A stretch of 7,140 nt of DNA from Bacteroidota bacterium (GTDB lineage: Bacteria; Bacteroidota; Ignavibacteria; Ignavibacteriales; Ignavibacteriaceae), in NCBI GenBank assembly GCA_021796135.1, contig JAJYOQ010000210.1, forward strand, positions 1-7,140, written 5' to 3'. The translations under genes and the position numbers were made by a program. Position 1 is the stretch's first letter; each line of letters opens with the position of its first letter. Below are positions 1 to 6,680 of the stretch, piece by piece. The notes under the pieces were generated by a model that was given only the letters and a program-made list of their open reading frames with translations, made no database searches and was not told the DNA's origin.

Positions 1-1
1 T

Positions 2-535
2 CATGATGCTTTAGCTGTTATTGCTCCTAAAAATAGCAGCCTGAATAATATTAGAATTGATGAATTGCAAAATCTTTTGATGGGAAAAACATCAAATTAC
101 AGAGTTGTTATACCCCAGACTAATTCAGGTTCTTATCAGTTTATAATGGAATCAATTCTTAAAGGTCAACCGCCTAAAAATGTTGAATTAGTTCCTACTG
201 ATAGTGCCGTTTTAGCTAAAGTCATCGGCGGTGATAATATAATTGGATTACTAAGCTTTAATACTGTCCAGGATTCATCTAAAATTAAATTTATAAAAGT
301 CGGAGACTTTACACAAAATAAAGTTGATGATGTATACTATGAACCTCATCCCGGGTTAGTTATAAAAGATTACTATCCTTTTAAACAAACAGTTTACGTT
401 TTTCTGAATGAGAAGGGAATAACTGTCGCTTCCGGGTTTGCAACATTTTTAACCAGTTACGAAGGACAAAAAATTGCTCTGGCTCAAAACCTAGCACCGG
501 CAGCTGTTCCGGTAAAAATTAATGAAAATCAATAA
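2..535 (+). CDS. PstS-like phosphate ABC transporter-type substrate-binding protein, C-terminal part (5' end outside window)
   Basis: The reading frame is open from the first bases of the window, so this is the C-terminal 177 residues of a longer protein, not a gene starting at the TTG at 65. The visible part begins HDALAVIAPKNSS and continues IDELQNLLMGK, the pattern PstS-type periplasmic binding proteins show before their second lobe (D-x-LAVIV-x-P-x-N, then L-x-x-I-F-x-G-K). A ligand-loop-like NSGSYQF follows, where PstS has SGT. The C-terminus has YPFKQTVYVFLN and a FATFLTSYEGQKI helix, as in the 'F-x-x-F-x-x-S-x-x-G-Q-x-I' end of this family. It probably acts in the periplasm and binds phosphate or another anion. 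No pstC, pstA or pstB gene follows; the next gene encodes a TPR protein, so a role outside classical phosphate import is possible. The family call is solid, but the ligand is not known. Confidence 0.85.
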   Translation, partial: HDALAVIAPKNSSLNNIRIDELQNLLMGKTSNYRVVIPQTNSGSYQFIMESILKGQPPKNVELVPTDSAVLAKVIGGDNIIGLLSFNTVQDSSKIKFIKVGDFTQNKVDDVYYEPHPGLVIKDYYPFKQTVYVFLNEKGITVASGFATFLTSYEGQKIALAQNLAPAAVPVKINENQ

Positions 536-548
536 TATGGACTACAAA

Positions 549-1934
549 ATGAAATCTATTACTTTTATTTCTATCTTTATAATAGCTGCAAGCTTATCCT
601 TTGCTCAGCAGAAATATAACGATGCATCAAACTTTATTCAGAATAAACAATATGATAAAGCTCTTGCAATAGCGCAGGATTATCTCAATCATGATTCAAC
701 AGATATTGCCATAAAAATTTTGGTTGACCTCTCAACTACCGATGGTAAAAATCCTAAAGTTTATGAAGCTCTAGGAGATGCTTATTATAAGATGGGTGTT
801 ATGGAACTTTCAATAAATGATTACCAAAAAGCTGAAAGCTTGGATTCTCTAAATGCTCTTCTGAAATATAAAACCGGGAAAGCTTTGGAAAAACAGCAAA
901 GCTATACTGATGCCGCTAATAAATATTTACAGGTTATTGGGCTGGATTCAACCTATGCACCTGCTTATCTATCGCTTGGTACGATCTTATTCTATGCAAA
1001 GCAATATCCTAATGCTGCCTATTACTTAAGCAAATACTTAAAGTACAATACGAAAAATTATGATGCTTATTTCTTTACTGCTAGGTCTTTTTTCTTAATG
1101 CAAAACTTTCCTAGCGCTGCAGAAGTAGCTAAGAACGGATTAATTGTATTTCCGAATGATATTAAATTGAGAAAGATAGAGGGTATCTCTCTTACTTTTA
1201 GCAAAAAATTTGCAGAAGCTGCTTCTGTTATCAATTCTCTTCCTGATTCTGTTTTTACGGCTAACGAATATTCCCAAATGGGTCAAGAATTCAAGTTCGG
1301 TCAGCAGGATTCAATTGCAATAATTTTAATGGATAAAGCCGTTAAAAAAGATTCTACACTTTCGGAGCTATATCAGGAAATAGCAAGCCTTTATCTTGGG
1401 CAGCGTAAATTTGATCAAGCGATTTTATATTATGATAAAAGAATCAGTACTGACTCTTCATCGTATAGCTCGTATGTTAACAGATCTCTATGCTATTTGC
1501 AATTACAGAATTATGATAGCGCTAAAGCTTCGCTTCAGCAAGTATTGAAAATTAAGGATGACTATATGCCAGCGTTGACCTGGTTAGCCAGGACTGATCA
1601 GTATATGAAAGATAATGAGGACGCTGCAGATGTTTATACTAAGATCCTGAAGGTTGTTGCCGGTAATGAAGATAAAAATAAGGCAGAAGTCTCTGAAGCT
1701 TACGGCTTTTTTGGATATAATGACCTGGTTAAGAAAAAATACAAGGATGCAATTGTAAGTTTGAAATCGGCTTTATCTTACGCTCCGGATAATGCTCAAT
1801 ATCATTTATGGCTTGCGCAGGCATATGCATTTGCGGGTAATAAAGCTGAAGCCGGCAAGGAATATCGCCAGGTTTTGACAATCGATCCCAATAATGCAGA
1901 TGCAAAACGCGGTTTAAAACTTTTAAGCTTTTAA
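549..1934 (+). CDS. Exported tetratricopeptide-repeat (TPR) protein
   Basis: Starting at the ATG at 549, the protein has 461 residues and begins with a clean signal peptide: MK, a hydrophobic stretch of about 15 residues, then probable cleavage after SFA before QQKYNDA. In-frame ATGs at 522 (overlapping the upstream gene by 14 bp) and 537 (1 bp after its stop) are alternatives. None has a clear Shine-Dalgarno; I prefer 549 because it gives the best signal peptide. After residue 25 the protein is almost entirely helical TPR units of about 34 residues. The clearest are near 71-104, 105-138, 139-172, 274-307, 308-341, 384-416 and 417-450, with repeat signatures such as ALGDAYYKMG, ASLYLGQRKFDQAILYY and WLAQAYAFAGNKAEAGKEY. 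Units between 173 and 270 are degenerate. It is probably a periplasmic or envelope scaffold that binds other proteins. Its tight junction with the PstS-like gene implies co-translation and a shared function. The partner is unknown. Confidence 0.88.
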   Translation: MKSITFISIFIIAASLSFAQQKYNDASNFIQNKQYDKALAIAQDYLNHDSTDIAIKILVDLSTTDGKNPKVYEALGDAYYKMGVMELSINDYQKAESLDSLNALLKYKTGKALEKQQSYTDAANKYLQVIGLDSTYAPAYLSLGTILFYAKQYPNAAYYLSKYLKYNTKNYDAYFFTARSFFLMQNFPSAAEVAKNGLIVFPNDIKLRKIEGISLTFSKKFAEAASVINSLPDSVFTANEYSQMGQEFKFGQQDSIAIILMDKAVKKDSTLSELYQEIASLYLGQRKFDQAILYYDKRISTDSSSYSSYVNRSLCYLQLQNYDSAKASLQQVLKIKDDYMPALTWLARTDQYMKDNEDAADVYTKILKVVAGNEDKNKAEVSEAYGFFGYNDLVKKKYKDAIVSLKSALSYAPDNAQYHLWLAQAYAFAGNKAEAGKEYRQVLTIDPNNADAKRGLKLLSF

Positions 1935-1954
1935 TTGTGTGAGTTATCCTGAAA

Positions 1955-2092
1955 ATGAAAATGAATATTTTAAAGGATTATTTAGCAATACCGTGGGTTA
2001 AAGTAATTGTCTGGATTACATTAACTATATTGGGTCTTCTATTAATTGCGGCAGTTGCAAATTACCTTACTGTTTCAGTTTTCCATTTTTAA
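1955..2092 (+). CDS. Small single-span membrane protein, 45 residues, function unknown
   Basis: A short open frame begins ATG AAA ATG, 20 bp after the TPR gene stop, and ends in TAA just before a strong terminator. The 45-residue product has a short polar N-terminus (MKMNILKDYLAIPW), one continuous hydrophobic segment from about residue 15 to 35 with IVWITLTILGLLLIAAVA at its core, and a short C-terminal tail ending SVFHF. That composition fits one transmembrane helix. Its position as the last gene before the terminator, in the same direction as its neighbours, supports a real gene rather than chance. No Shine-Dalgarno is evident, and the ATG two codons downstream (1961) is an alternative start. 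I do not recognise a family. It could be a small partner of the envelope proteins encoded upstream. Confidence 0.62.
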   Translation: MKMNILKDYLAIPWVKVIVWITLTILGLLLIAAVANYLTVSVFHF

Positions 2093-2111
2093 CATAAAAG
2101 AATTATACTCT

Positions 2112-2154
2112 AAGCGGAATTCAGTCTCAAATTGAATTCCGCTTTCCTTTTTTT
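2112..2154 (+). terminator. Intrinsic (Rho-independent) terminator after the PstS-like/TPR/small-ORF operon
   Basis: A perfect inverted repeat of 12 bp (AAGCGGAATTCA at 2112-2123 against TGAATTCCGCTT at 2133-2144) encloses a 9-nt loop. It is followed by a T-rich run (TTTCCTTTTTTT, 2143-2154). This is the standard stem plus U-tract arrangement on the plus strand. It lies 19 bp after the small-ORF stop and about 80 bp before lysA, so it separates the two transcription units. Confidence 0.88.
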
Positions 2155-2195
2155 ATAATATATCGGTAAAAACAGCAAACATCAGCAGAATTTCT

Positions 2196-2203
2196 TATCT
2201 TTA
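2196..2203 (+). promoter_or_regulatory. Possible -7 promoter element for lysA
   Basis: TATCTTTA matches seven of eight positions of the Bacteroidota housekeeping -7 element TAnnTTTG, counting the two free positions. It lies 33 bp before the lysA ATG, in the gap after the upstream terminator where a new promoter is required. I could not find a convincing TTTG -33 element at the expected distance upstream, so this is tentative and depends on the organism being in that group. Confidence 0.3.
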
Positions 2204-2236
2204 CAAAAATTAAATTTAAATTATTCCCGGAAATCT

Positions 2237-3496
2237 ATGGATTCTTTTGATTCAAAATACTTTCTCTATCTAAATAATCAACTTTATTGCGAGAATATAC
2301 CTGTTAAAGATATTTTAGAGGAAGTAGGAACCCCCGCATATATTTATAGTAAGAATTTTTTTGTTGAGACTTATAAAAAATTTGATTATTCGCTAAACAA
2401 AATTCCGCATAAAATATTTTATGCAGTGAAGTCGAATTTTAATTTAAGTGTTATAAAAACGTTCTCGGAACTCGGTTGCGGTTTTGATGTAAATTCTGAA
2501 GGTGAATTATATAGAGTTATGAAATTGGGGATCAATGGTTCTGAGATTATATTCTCCGGCGTCGGTAAAACTGCAAATGAAATTAAGCTTGCATTAGAAA
2601 ACGATTTATTGATGATTAAAGCAGAATCAATAGAAGAAATAATTTTGATAAATAATATTGCAAAAACTTTAAAAAAAATAGCAAAAGTGGCTATCCGGGT
2701 AAATCCTGATGTTGATCCTAAAACACATCCATATATCTCCACAGGTTTAGCTGAAAATAAGTTTGGAATTGATATATCTGAAGCAACAAAAATATTCCTG
2801 GACCATGGACGGTATGAGAATATTGAATTTACGGGTGTAGATATGCACATTGGTTCACAAATTACAACTGTCGAGCCTTTTGTCTCCGCAGTTGAAAAAA
2901 TGTCCCTCTTATTTCAAAACTTAAAAAGGGAAGGGATTCATCTAAAACACCTTGATCTTGGCGGAGGTATAGGAGTTGTTTATAATCATGAAAAAATATT
3001 TTCTGCTGATGAATTTTCGAATGCTATATTACCATTTATCCAAAATTTAGAATGCGATATATTTGTTGAACCAGGCAGATATTTTACTGCCAATGGGGGA
3101 ATACTTGCCGGAAAGGTGTTATATAATAAAAAGAATCACGACAAAAATTTTATTATTGTCGATGCTGCCATGAACGATTTACTCCGTCCCAGCATTTATG
3201 GTTCATATCATCATATACAACCGGTTGAATTGAAATTTAATAGGGAAACAATTATTGCTGATATTGTTGGTCCTGTTTGTGAAAGCGGAGATTTCCTCGG
3301 GAAGAACAGAAGTATTATTAAACCTGAGCAAGGGGAATATCTTGCGGTAATGTCATCCGGTTCTTACGGTATGACTATGGCATCTAATTATAATGCACGC
3401 CGTCGACCGCCAGAAATATTAGTGGATGGAAATAATTTCCGGATTGTAAGAAACCGGGAAACTTTTGAACATCTTTTATATGATGAAATTTATTAA
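2237..3496 (+). CDS. lysA: Diaminopimelate decarboxylase
   Basis: This is a PLP-dependent fold-III decarboxylase that converts meso-2,6-diaminopimelate to L-lysine and CO2, the last step of lysine synthesis in the cytoplasm. The 419 residues match the usual family length. The N-terminal part carries the PLP-binding lysine in YAVKSN (Lys65), then CGFDVNSEGEL, SGVGK and RVNPDVDP. The barrel continues with HIGSQ (204-208), the phosphate-binding GGGIG (242-246) and EPGR (278-281). The C-terminal beta domain has the catalytic cysteine in CESGDF (Cys348), and GSYGMTMASNYN with the PLP-contacting Tyr377, followed by RRRPPEILV. All expected active-site residues are present. CESGD together with the RPPE(I/V)LV ending favours DAP decarboxylase over ornithine/arginine or carboxynorspermidine decarboxylases. 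The ATG at 2237 gives the normal N-terminus; only a weak purine stretch (GGAAA) precedes it. No other lysine gene is in the window. The downstream lipoprotein gene is probably co-transcribed. Confidence 0.96.
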   Translation: MDSFDSKYFLYLNNQLYCENIPVKDILEEVGTPAYIYSKNFFVETYKKFDYSLNKIPHKIFYAVKSNFNLSVIKTFSELGCGFDVNSEGELYRVMKLGINGSEIIFSGVGKTANEIKLALENDLLMIKAESIEEIILINNIAKTLKKIAKVAIRVNPDVDPKTHPYISTGLAENKFGIDISEATKIFLDHGRYENIEFTGVDMHIGSQITTVEPFVSAVEKMSLLFQNLKREGIHLKHLDLGGGIGVVYNHEKIFSADEFSNAILPFIQNLECDIFVEPGRYFTANGGILAGKVLYNKKNHDKNFIIVDAAMNDLLRPSIYGSYHHIQPVELKFNRETIIADIVGPVCESGDFLGKNRSIIKPEQGEYLAVMSSGSYGMTMASNYNARRRPPEILVDGNNFRIVRNRETFEHLLYDEIY

Positions 3497-3500
3497 GGAG
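3495..3500 (+). promoter_or_regulatory. Shine-Dalgarno site overlapping the lysA stop codon
   Basis: AAGGAG lies 5 nt before the ATG at 3506 and shares its first two bases with the lysA TAA stop (3494-3496). It is the clearest ribosome binding site in the window. It fixes the start of the lipoprotein gene and suggests translational coupling to lysA. Confidence 0.75.
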
Positions 3501-3505
3501 ATTTA

Positions 3506-4054
3506 ATGAAAAAGAAAAATATAATTACTTTGTCAATTTTATTGACGTTGTCCCTTTTTTCCTTTAATGGTTGCCTAATATTCCATAAAATCAATTATGA
3601 AGTTCATCTTAGCACACCCGAAAAAGGATATGTCGTTATTACTGCATATGATTTGCGCTCTGATGCGGAAACTAATGCTGATTTTGAAAAGGACAAAACC
3701 AACCTATTTGATTTTATGCTTAATAGTAAAGAATTTGTCAATCAGCAAAAAGCCCAAGGAAAAGATATTTATTCCAGAAAACTGTTTGTTAAGAATAATA
3801 TTCTGATTGGACAGGCAGAATATCGATTTGACAGCACAGATGCGGTTGAAAATATCAAATATGAAGAAGGGTTTCACTATCTAAATCTTACACTGGATGA
3901 CAGCGTGATTTCAACAAATGGAGTTATAGTTAAGTCAAAAGACTTCAAAAGAATAATCTGGGGAAAGGGCGTTAAGGTTCTGAATTTTGAAATGTTTAGC
4001 CAATCATTTCAGGGAAACCCCTATCGACCTTTAGAACCGTTTTATAAAAAATAA
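3506..4054 (+). CDS. Probable lipoprotein of unknown function
   Basis: The 182-residue product starts MKKKN, followed by a hydrophobic stretch (IITLSILLTLSLFSF) and a cysteine in SFNGC (Cys23). This is the layout of a lipoprotein signal peptide, although the -3 Phe and -2 Asn depart from the strict L-(A/S)-(G/A)-C box; Bacteroidota lipoboxes are often relaxed. The mature part has no recognisable catalytic motif. It alternates predicted beta strands (INYEVHLSTPEKGYVVITAY, then KLFVKNNILIGQAEYRF) with a charged central helix and has a hydrophobic strand near VIVKSKDF. A strong Shine-Dalgarno overlaps the lysA stop, so it is translated right after lysA, but nothing in the protein points to lysine metabolism. 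I do not recognise the family. It is most likely anchored in a membrane facing the periplasm. Confidence 0.8.
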   Translation: MKKKNIITLSILLTLSLFSFNGCLIFHKINYEVHLSTPEKGYVVITAYDLRSDAETNADFEKDKTNLFDFMLNSKEFVNQQKAQGKDIYSRKLFVKNNILIGQAEYRFDSTDAVENIKYEEGFHYLNLTLDDSVISTNGVIVKSKDFKRIIWGKGVKVLNFEMFSQSFQGNPYRPLEPFYKK

Positions 4055-4065
4055 AGCATTTTTTT
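4046..4065 (+). terminator. Weak A/T-only hairpin with T-run after the lipoprotein gene
   Basis: AAAAAAT (4046-4052) can pair with ATTTTTT (4058-4064) around a 5-nt loop, and the T-run itself forms the 3' arm. The stem overlaps the stop codon of the lipoprotein gene and contains no G-C pair, so it would be unstable. It may be a poor terminator or simply AT-rich sequence. If it does not work, priA is read through from the lysA unit. Confidence 0.25.
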
Positions 4066-4132
4066 AATTGTAATATAAAGATAATACATAACGATAGGCT
4101 CAATCATAAATAAATATGCGCAGCAGTATTAA

Positions 4133-6598
4133 ATGTTCATAGAAGTTGTTTTCCCATTACCATTTAGAAATACTTTCACTTACCTTGTACCTAAGGAACT
4201 TGAGCCCGCTGCTAAATTTGGCGTCCGAGTTTTGGCTCCTTTCGGCAAAAGATATATTACCGGATTTATAATCGGTCAGACAAAAAACTCTCAAGACATT
4301 GAGAAGATCAAACAAATTATCGATGTGATTGATTCAATTCCCCTTATTAGTGAAAGCAGCTTTAAGTTTTATCAATGGATGTCTGAATATTACCTATCCT
4401 CTCTCGGAGAAGCTCTAAAGCTTTCAGCACCTTATGGCACTGATGTTGAATCAAAGAGAAAGATTATTCCTGATAAAGCCATATGCGAAAAATTATTTAT
4501 TGAAGAAAAAAAAAGGGACTCTGTTCGATCCAAAATCCTGGCTATTCTATCTTTACGTGATGAAATAAACTTTAGCTCTCTACAAAAGGAGGTAAAGAGG
4601 AAAAATATATACTCCATTCTAAATTCTCTTCAGCAGAATGATGCTATAACAATTCTTGATGAAATTGAAGATGCGAAAATAAAAGTTAAAACTGCAAAAT
4701 TTGTTAAACTTTCGAGAACTATTGCTGAAGTTTATTCATTTTTGCCTGAGGTTGAAAGAAGATCCTCTAAGCAGGTTAAGATATTACTTGAACTTATCGC
4801 GAATAAAAAGAATGACATTCCTGTTAATGAATTATTAAAAAAAACTGAATCTTCTCAGTCTTCAATCAAATCTTTGGAAGAAAAAGGATTTATTACTGTC
4901 TTTGAAAAAGAAATTGAGCGAAAACATATTGATCACTATAATGAAAAATATGTTGAATTTACTTTAAGTAATGACCAGCAAACAGCAATTGATAAAGTAT
5001 CAGCGGACATAATCAACGGAAAATTTCAGACATACCTTCTTCATGGAGTAACGGGTAGCGGTAAAACTCAGGTGTATATCGAATTAATAAAGATAGCTTT
5101 ATCTTGCAAAAAAACAGCTCTTCTATTAGTACCTGAAATTTCCCTTACTCCGCAAATGACATCACGACTTTTTAACAACTTCGGTGAAACAGTATCTGTA
5201 ATACATAGTAGAATGTCAATTGGTGAACGATTCGATTCCTGGCGGAAAATCTTGAACAGAAAATCAAAAGTTGTAATTGGCGCTAGATCAGCATTGTTTG
5301 CACCTTTACTCAATCCGGGAATAATTGTCGTAGATGAAGAACATGACTCAAGCTATAAGCAATTCGAGTCCGCTCCAAAATATAATGCACGAGATAGCGC
5401 AATAATACTAGGTAACTATTCCGGATGCCCTGTTATACTCGGCTCTGCTACTCCTTCTATAGAAAGCATGTATAATGCACAAACAAAAAAATATATATTA
5501 CTAGAACTTCCAAAAAGAATAGACAATGCTACACTTCCGGAAATATCTCTTGTCAATATTTCTGTCGAACGCAAAAAGAAGAAAATGGATAACGTTTTCT
5601 CAAAAGTCATGCTGGATAAAATTGAAGATAGACTGAAAAAAAAAGAAGGAATAATAATCCTTCAAAATAGAAGAGGATTTTCAACTCAAATTTATTGTGA
5701 AGACTGCGGTGAGATCGAGACATGCGATAATTGCTCTGTCCCCATGATATATCATATCAATAAAAATATAATAGAGTGCCATTATTGTGGTTTGATCAAA
5801 AAGGTACCGAATGCATGCACAAATTGCGGATCTTTATCAATCAAATATTTTGGCACCGGAACTGAAAGGGTAGAGGACGAACTATCATTCTATTTCCCGA
5901 CAGCAATTATCAAAAGAATTGACTCTGATACGATTTCAAAAAAAAATTCTCTGGGCAAAGTTCTCTTTGAATTCGGAAAGGGAAATGTTGATATTCTAGT
6001 AGGAACGCAAATGGTTTCTAAAGGATTGGACTTTCCGCGGCTTACTTTAGTCGGTGTCATCTCAGCCGAAACAACTTTATGGCTTCCAGATTTCAGAGCA
6101 GATGAAAGAACATTCCAATTGTTGACCCAGGTCGCCGGAAGAGCCGGCAGAAGCACCGTGAAAGGAGAGGTAATTATTCAAACACAAAATGAAAATAATT
6201 TAACTCTTCAAAAAGTTCTGCAAAATGACTATCCGGGATTTTATGAAAAAGAATTGACCCAAAGACAAAATACCGGCTATCCTCCATTCTCCAGATTATG
6301 TTTGATTGAAGCTCGGGAAGCAATTGAGGAAAAAGCTAAAGGTGCAATTATCGATTTTCATAAAGAGTTAGTAAATTATAAAAAGTGGATTACTATCTCG
6401 GATCCAACTTCTGCAGTAATTGCAAGGTTAAAAGGTCAATTTAGATTTCATATTTTAATAAAAAGTTTTAAAGCTAATGATCCCGGTTCAGGAATAATGC
6501 GGAAAGCAATCCTTGATTCGTTTGTTGAGTTTAATAGAAAGTCAAGGTATAAGGATGTAAAGTTGATTTTTGATGTTGATCCCCAGAGCATTTTTTAA
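4133..6598 (+). CDS. priA: Primosomal protein N' (PriA), replication restart 3'-to-5' DNA helicase
   Basis: PriA recognises stalled forks and D-loops, unwinds the lagging arm and starts reloading of the replicative helicase. The 821 residues are a complete, normal-length protein. The N-terminal 3'-end DNA-binding domain (about 1-105) has the family hallmarks FPLPFRNTFTYLVP and RVLAPFGKR. A charged winged-helix region spans about 110-270. The superfamily-2 helicase core follows: Walker A GVTGSGKT (305-312), VPEISLTPQ, GARSALFAP, Walker B DEEH (401-404) and GSATPS (437-442). The zinc-binding insertion carries all eight cysteines in four pairs (522/525, 531/534, 549/552, 562/565). Motif V, VGTQMVSKGLDFP, begins at 623, and motif VI, QVAGRAGR, is at 666-673. 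The C-terminal domain includes TGYPPFSRL and ends in a DVDP motif. The ATG at 4133 gives the canonical N-terminus, but there is no clear Shine-Dalgarno. The gene lies 78 bp after the lipoprotein gene. Confidence 0.97.
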   Translation: MFIEVVFPLPFRNTFTYLVPKELEPAAKFGVRVLAPFGKRYITGFIIGQTKNSQDIEKIKQIIDVIDSIPLISESSFKFYQWMSEYYLSSLGEALKLSAPYGTDVESKRKIIPDKAICEKLFIEEKKRDSVRSKILAILSLRDEINFSSLQKEVKRKNIYSILNSLQQNDAITILDEIEDAKIKVKTAKFVKLSRTIAEVYSFLPEVERRSSKQVKILLELIANKKNDIPVNELLKKTESSQSSIKSLEEKGFITVFEKEIERKHIDHYNEKYVEFTLSNDQQTAIDKVSADIINGKFQTYLLHGVTGSGKTQVYIELIKIALSCKKTALLLVPEISLTPQMTSRLFNNFGETVSVIHSRMSIGERFDSWRKILNRKSKVVIGARSALFAPLLNPGIIVVDEEHDSSYKQFESAPKYNARDSAIILGNYSGCPVILGSATPSIESMYNAQTKKYILLELPKRIDNATLPEISLVNISVERKKKKMDNVFSKVMLDKIEDRLKKKEGIIILQNRRGFSTQIYCEDCGEIETCDNCSVPMIYHINKNIIECHYCGLIKKVPNACTNCGSLSIKYFGTGTERVEDELSFYFPTAIIKRIDSDTISKKNSLGKVLFEFGKGNVDILVGTQMVSKGLDFPRLTLVGVISAETTLWLPDFRADERTFQLLTQVAGRAGRSTVKGEVIIQTQNENNLTLQKVLQNDYPGFYEKELTQRQNTGYPPFSRLCLIEAREAIEEKAKGAIIDFHKELVNYKKWITISDPTSAVIARLKGQFRFHILIKSFKANDPGSGIMRKAILDSFVEFNRKSRYKDVKLIFDVDPQSIF

Positions 6599-6638
6599 TA
6601 GAATATTATTTATAAAAAGAATTTTTATTAACAATTAG

Positions 6639-6670
6639 GATTAGCGGCTGTTCATATACAACCGCCAATC
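6639..6670 (-). terminator. Hairpin in the convergent gap, best formed by the minus-strand transcript
   Basis: A 13-bp stem (6639-6651 against 6658-6670) with a 6-nt loop lies 10 bp past the stop of the minus-strand YIP1-family gene. In minus-strand RNA all 13 positions pair, two as G-U wobbles; in plus-strand RNA the same two positions become A-C mismatches. This asymmetry suggests the structure serves the minus-strand gene. No U-tract follows directly; the nearest minus-strand T-run corresponds to 6614-6618. It could therefore be an imperfect terminator or a 3'-end stabilising hairpin. A separate A/T-only 7-bp stem with a GAA loop (6612-6628) is the only candidate for ending priA transcription and is weak. 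Confidence 0.5.
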
Positions 6671-6680
6671 ATAAATAATG

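Noticed and set aside
65..535. TTG at 65 as the start of the PstS-like gene
   Set aside because: The frame is open upstream to the window edge and the preceding residues (HDALAVIAPKN) match the family, so the true start is outside the window.
2093..2236. Possible riboswitch (lysine type) upstream of lysA
   Set aside because: The leader after the terminator is only about 80 bp and AT-rich, with no multi-helix structure, far too short for a lysine riboswitch. The one strong hairpin fits a terminator of the upstream operon.
2419..2850. 143-codon open frame on the minus strand inside lysA
   Set aside because: It lies wholly antisense to a lysA reading frame that contains conserved active-site motifs. 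Its translation shows no recognisable domain, so it is a shadow frame.
3597..3806. 69-codon plus-strand frame inside the lipoprotein gene
   Set aside because: It is an alternative frame within a gene that has a strong ribosome binding site and signal peptide. The product has no coherent features.
5068..6156. Several minus-strand open frames of 64-88 codons inside priA (a further one at 4432-4617)
   Set aside because: All are antisense to the conserved PriA motifs and have no supporting start signals or recognisable products.
4101..6678. The 13-mer CAATCATAAATAA occurs on both sides of priA (4101-4113 and 6666-6678)
   Set aside because: An exact 13-base match is expected by chance in 7 kb of AT-rich sequence. 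The flanks do not match, and the second copy runs into an unrelated hairpin, so there is no evidence of an insertion or attachment site.
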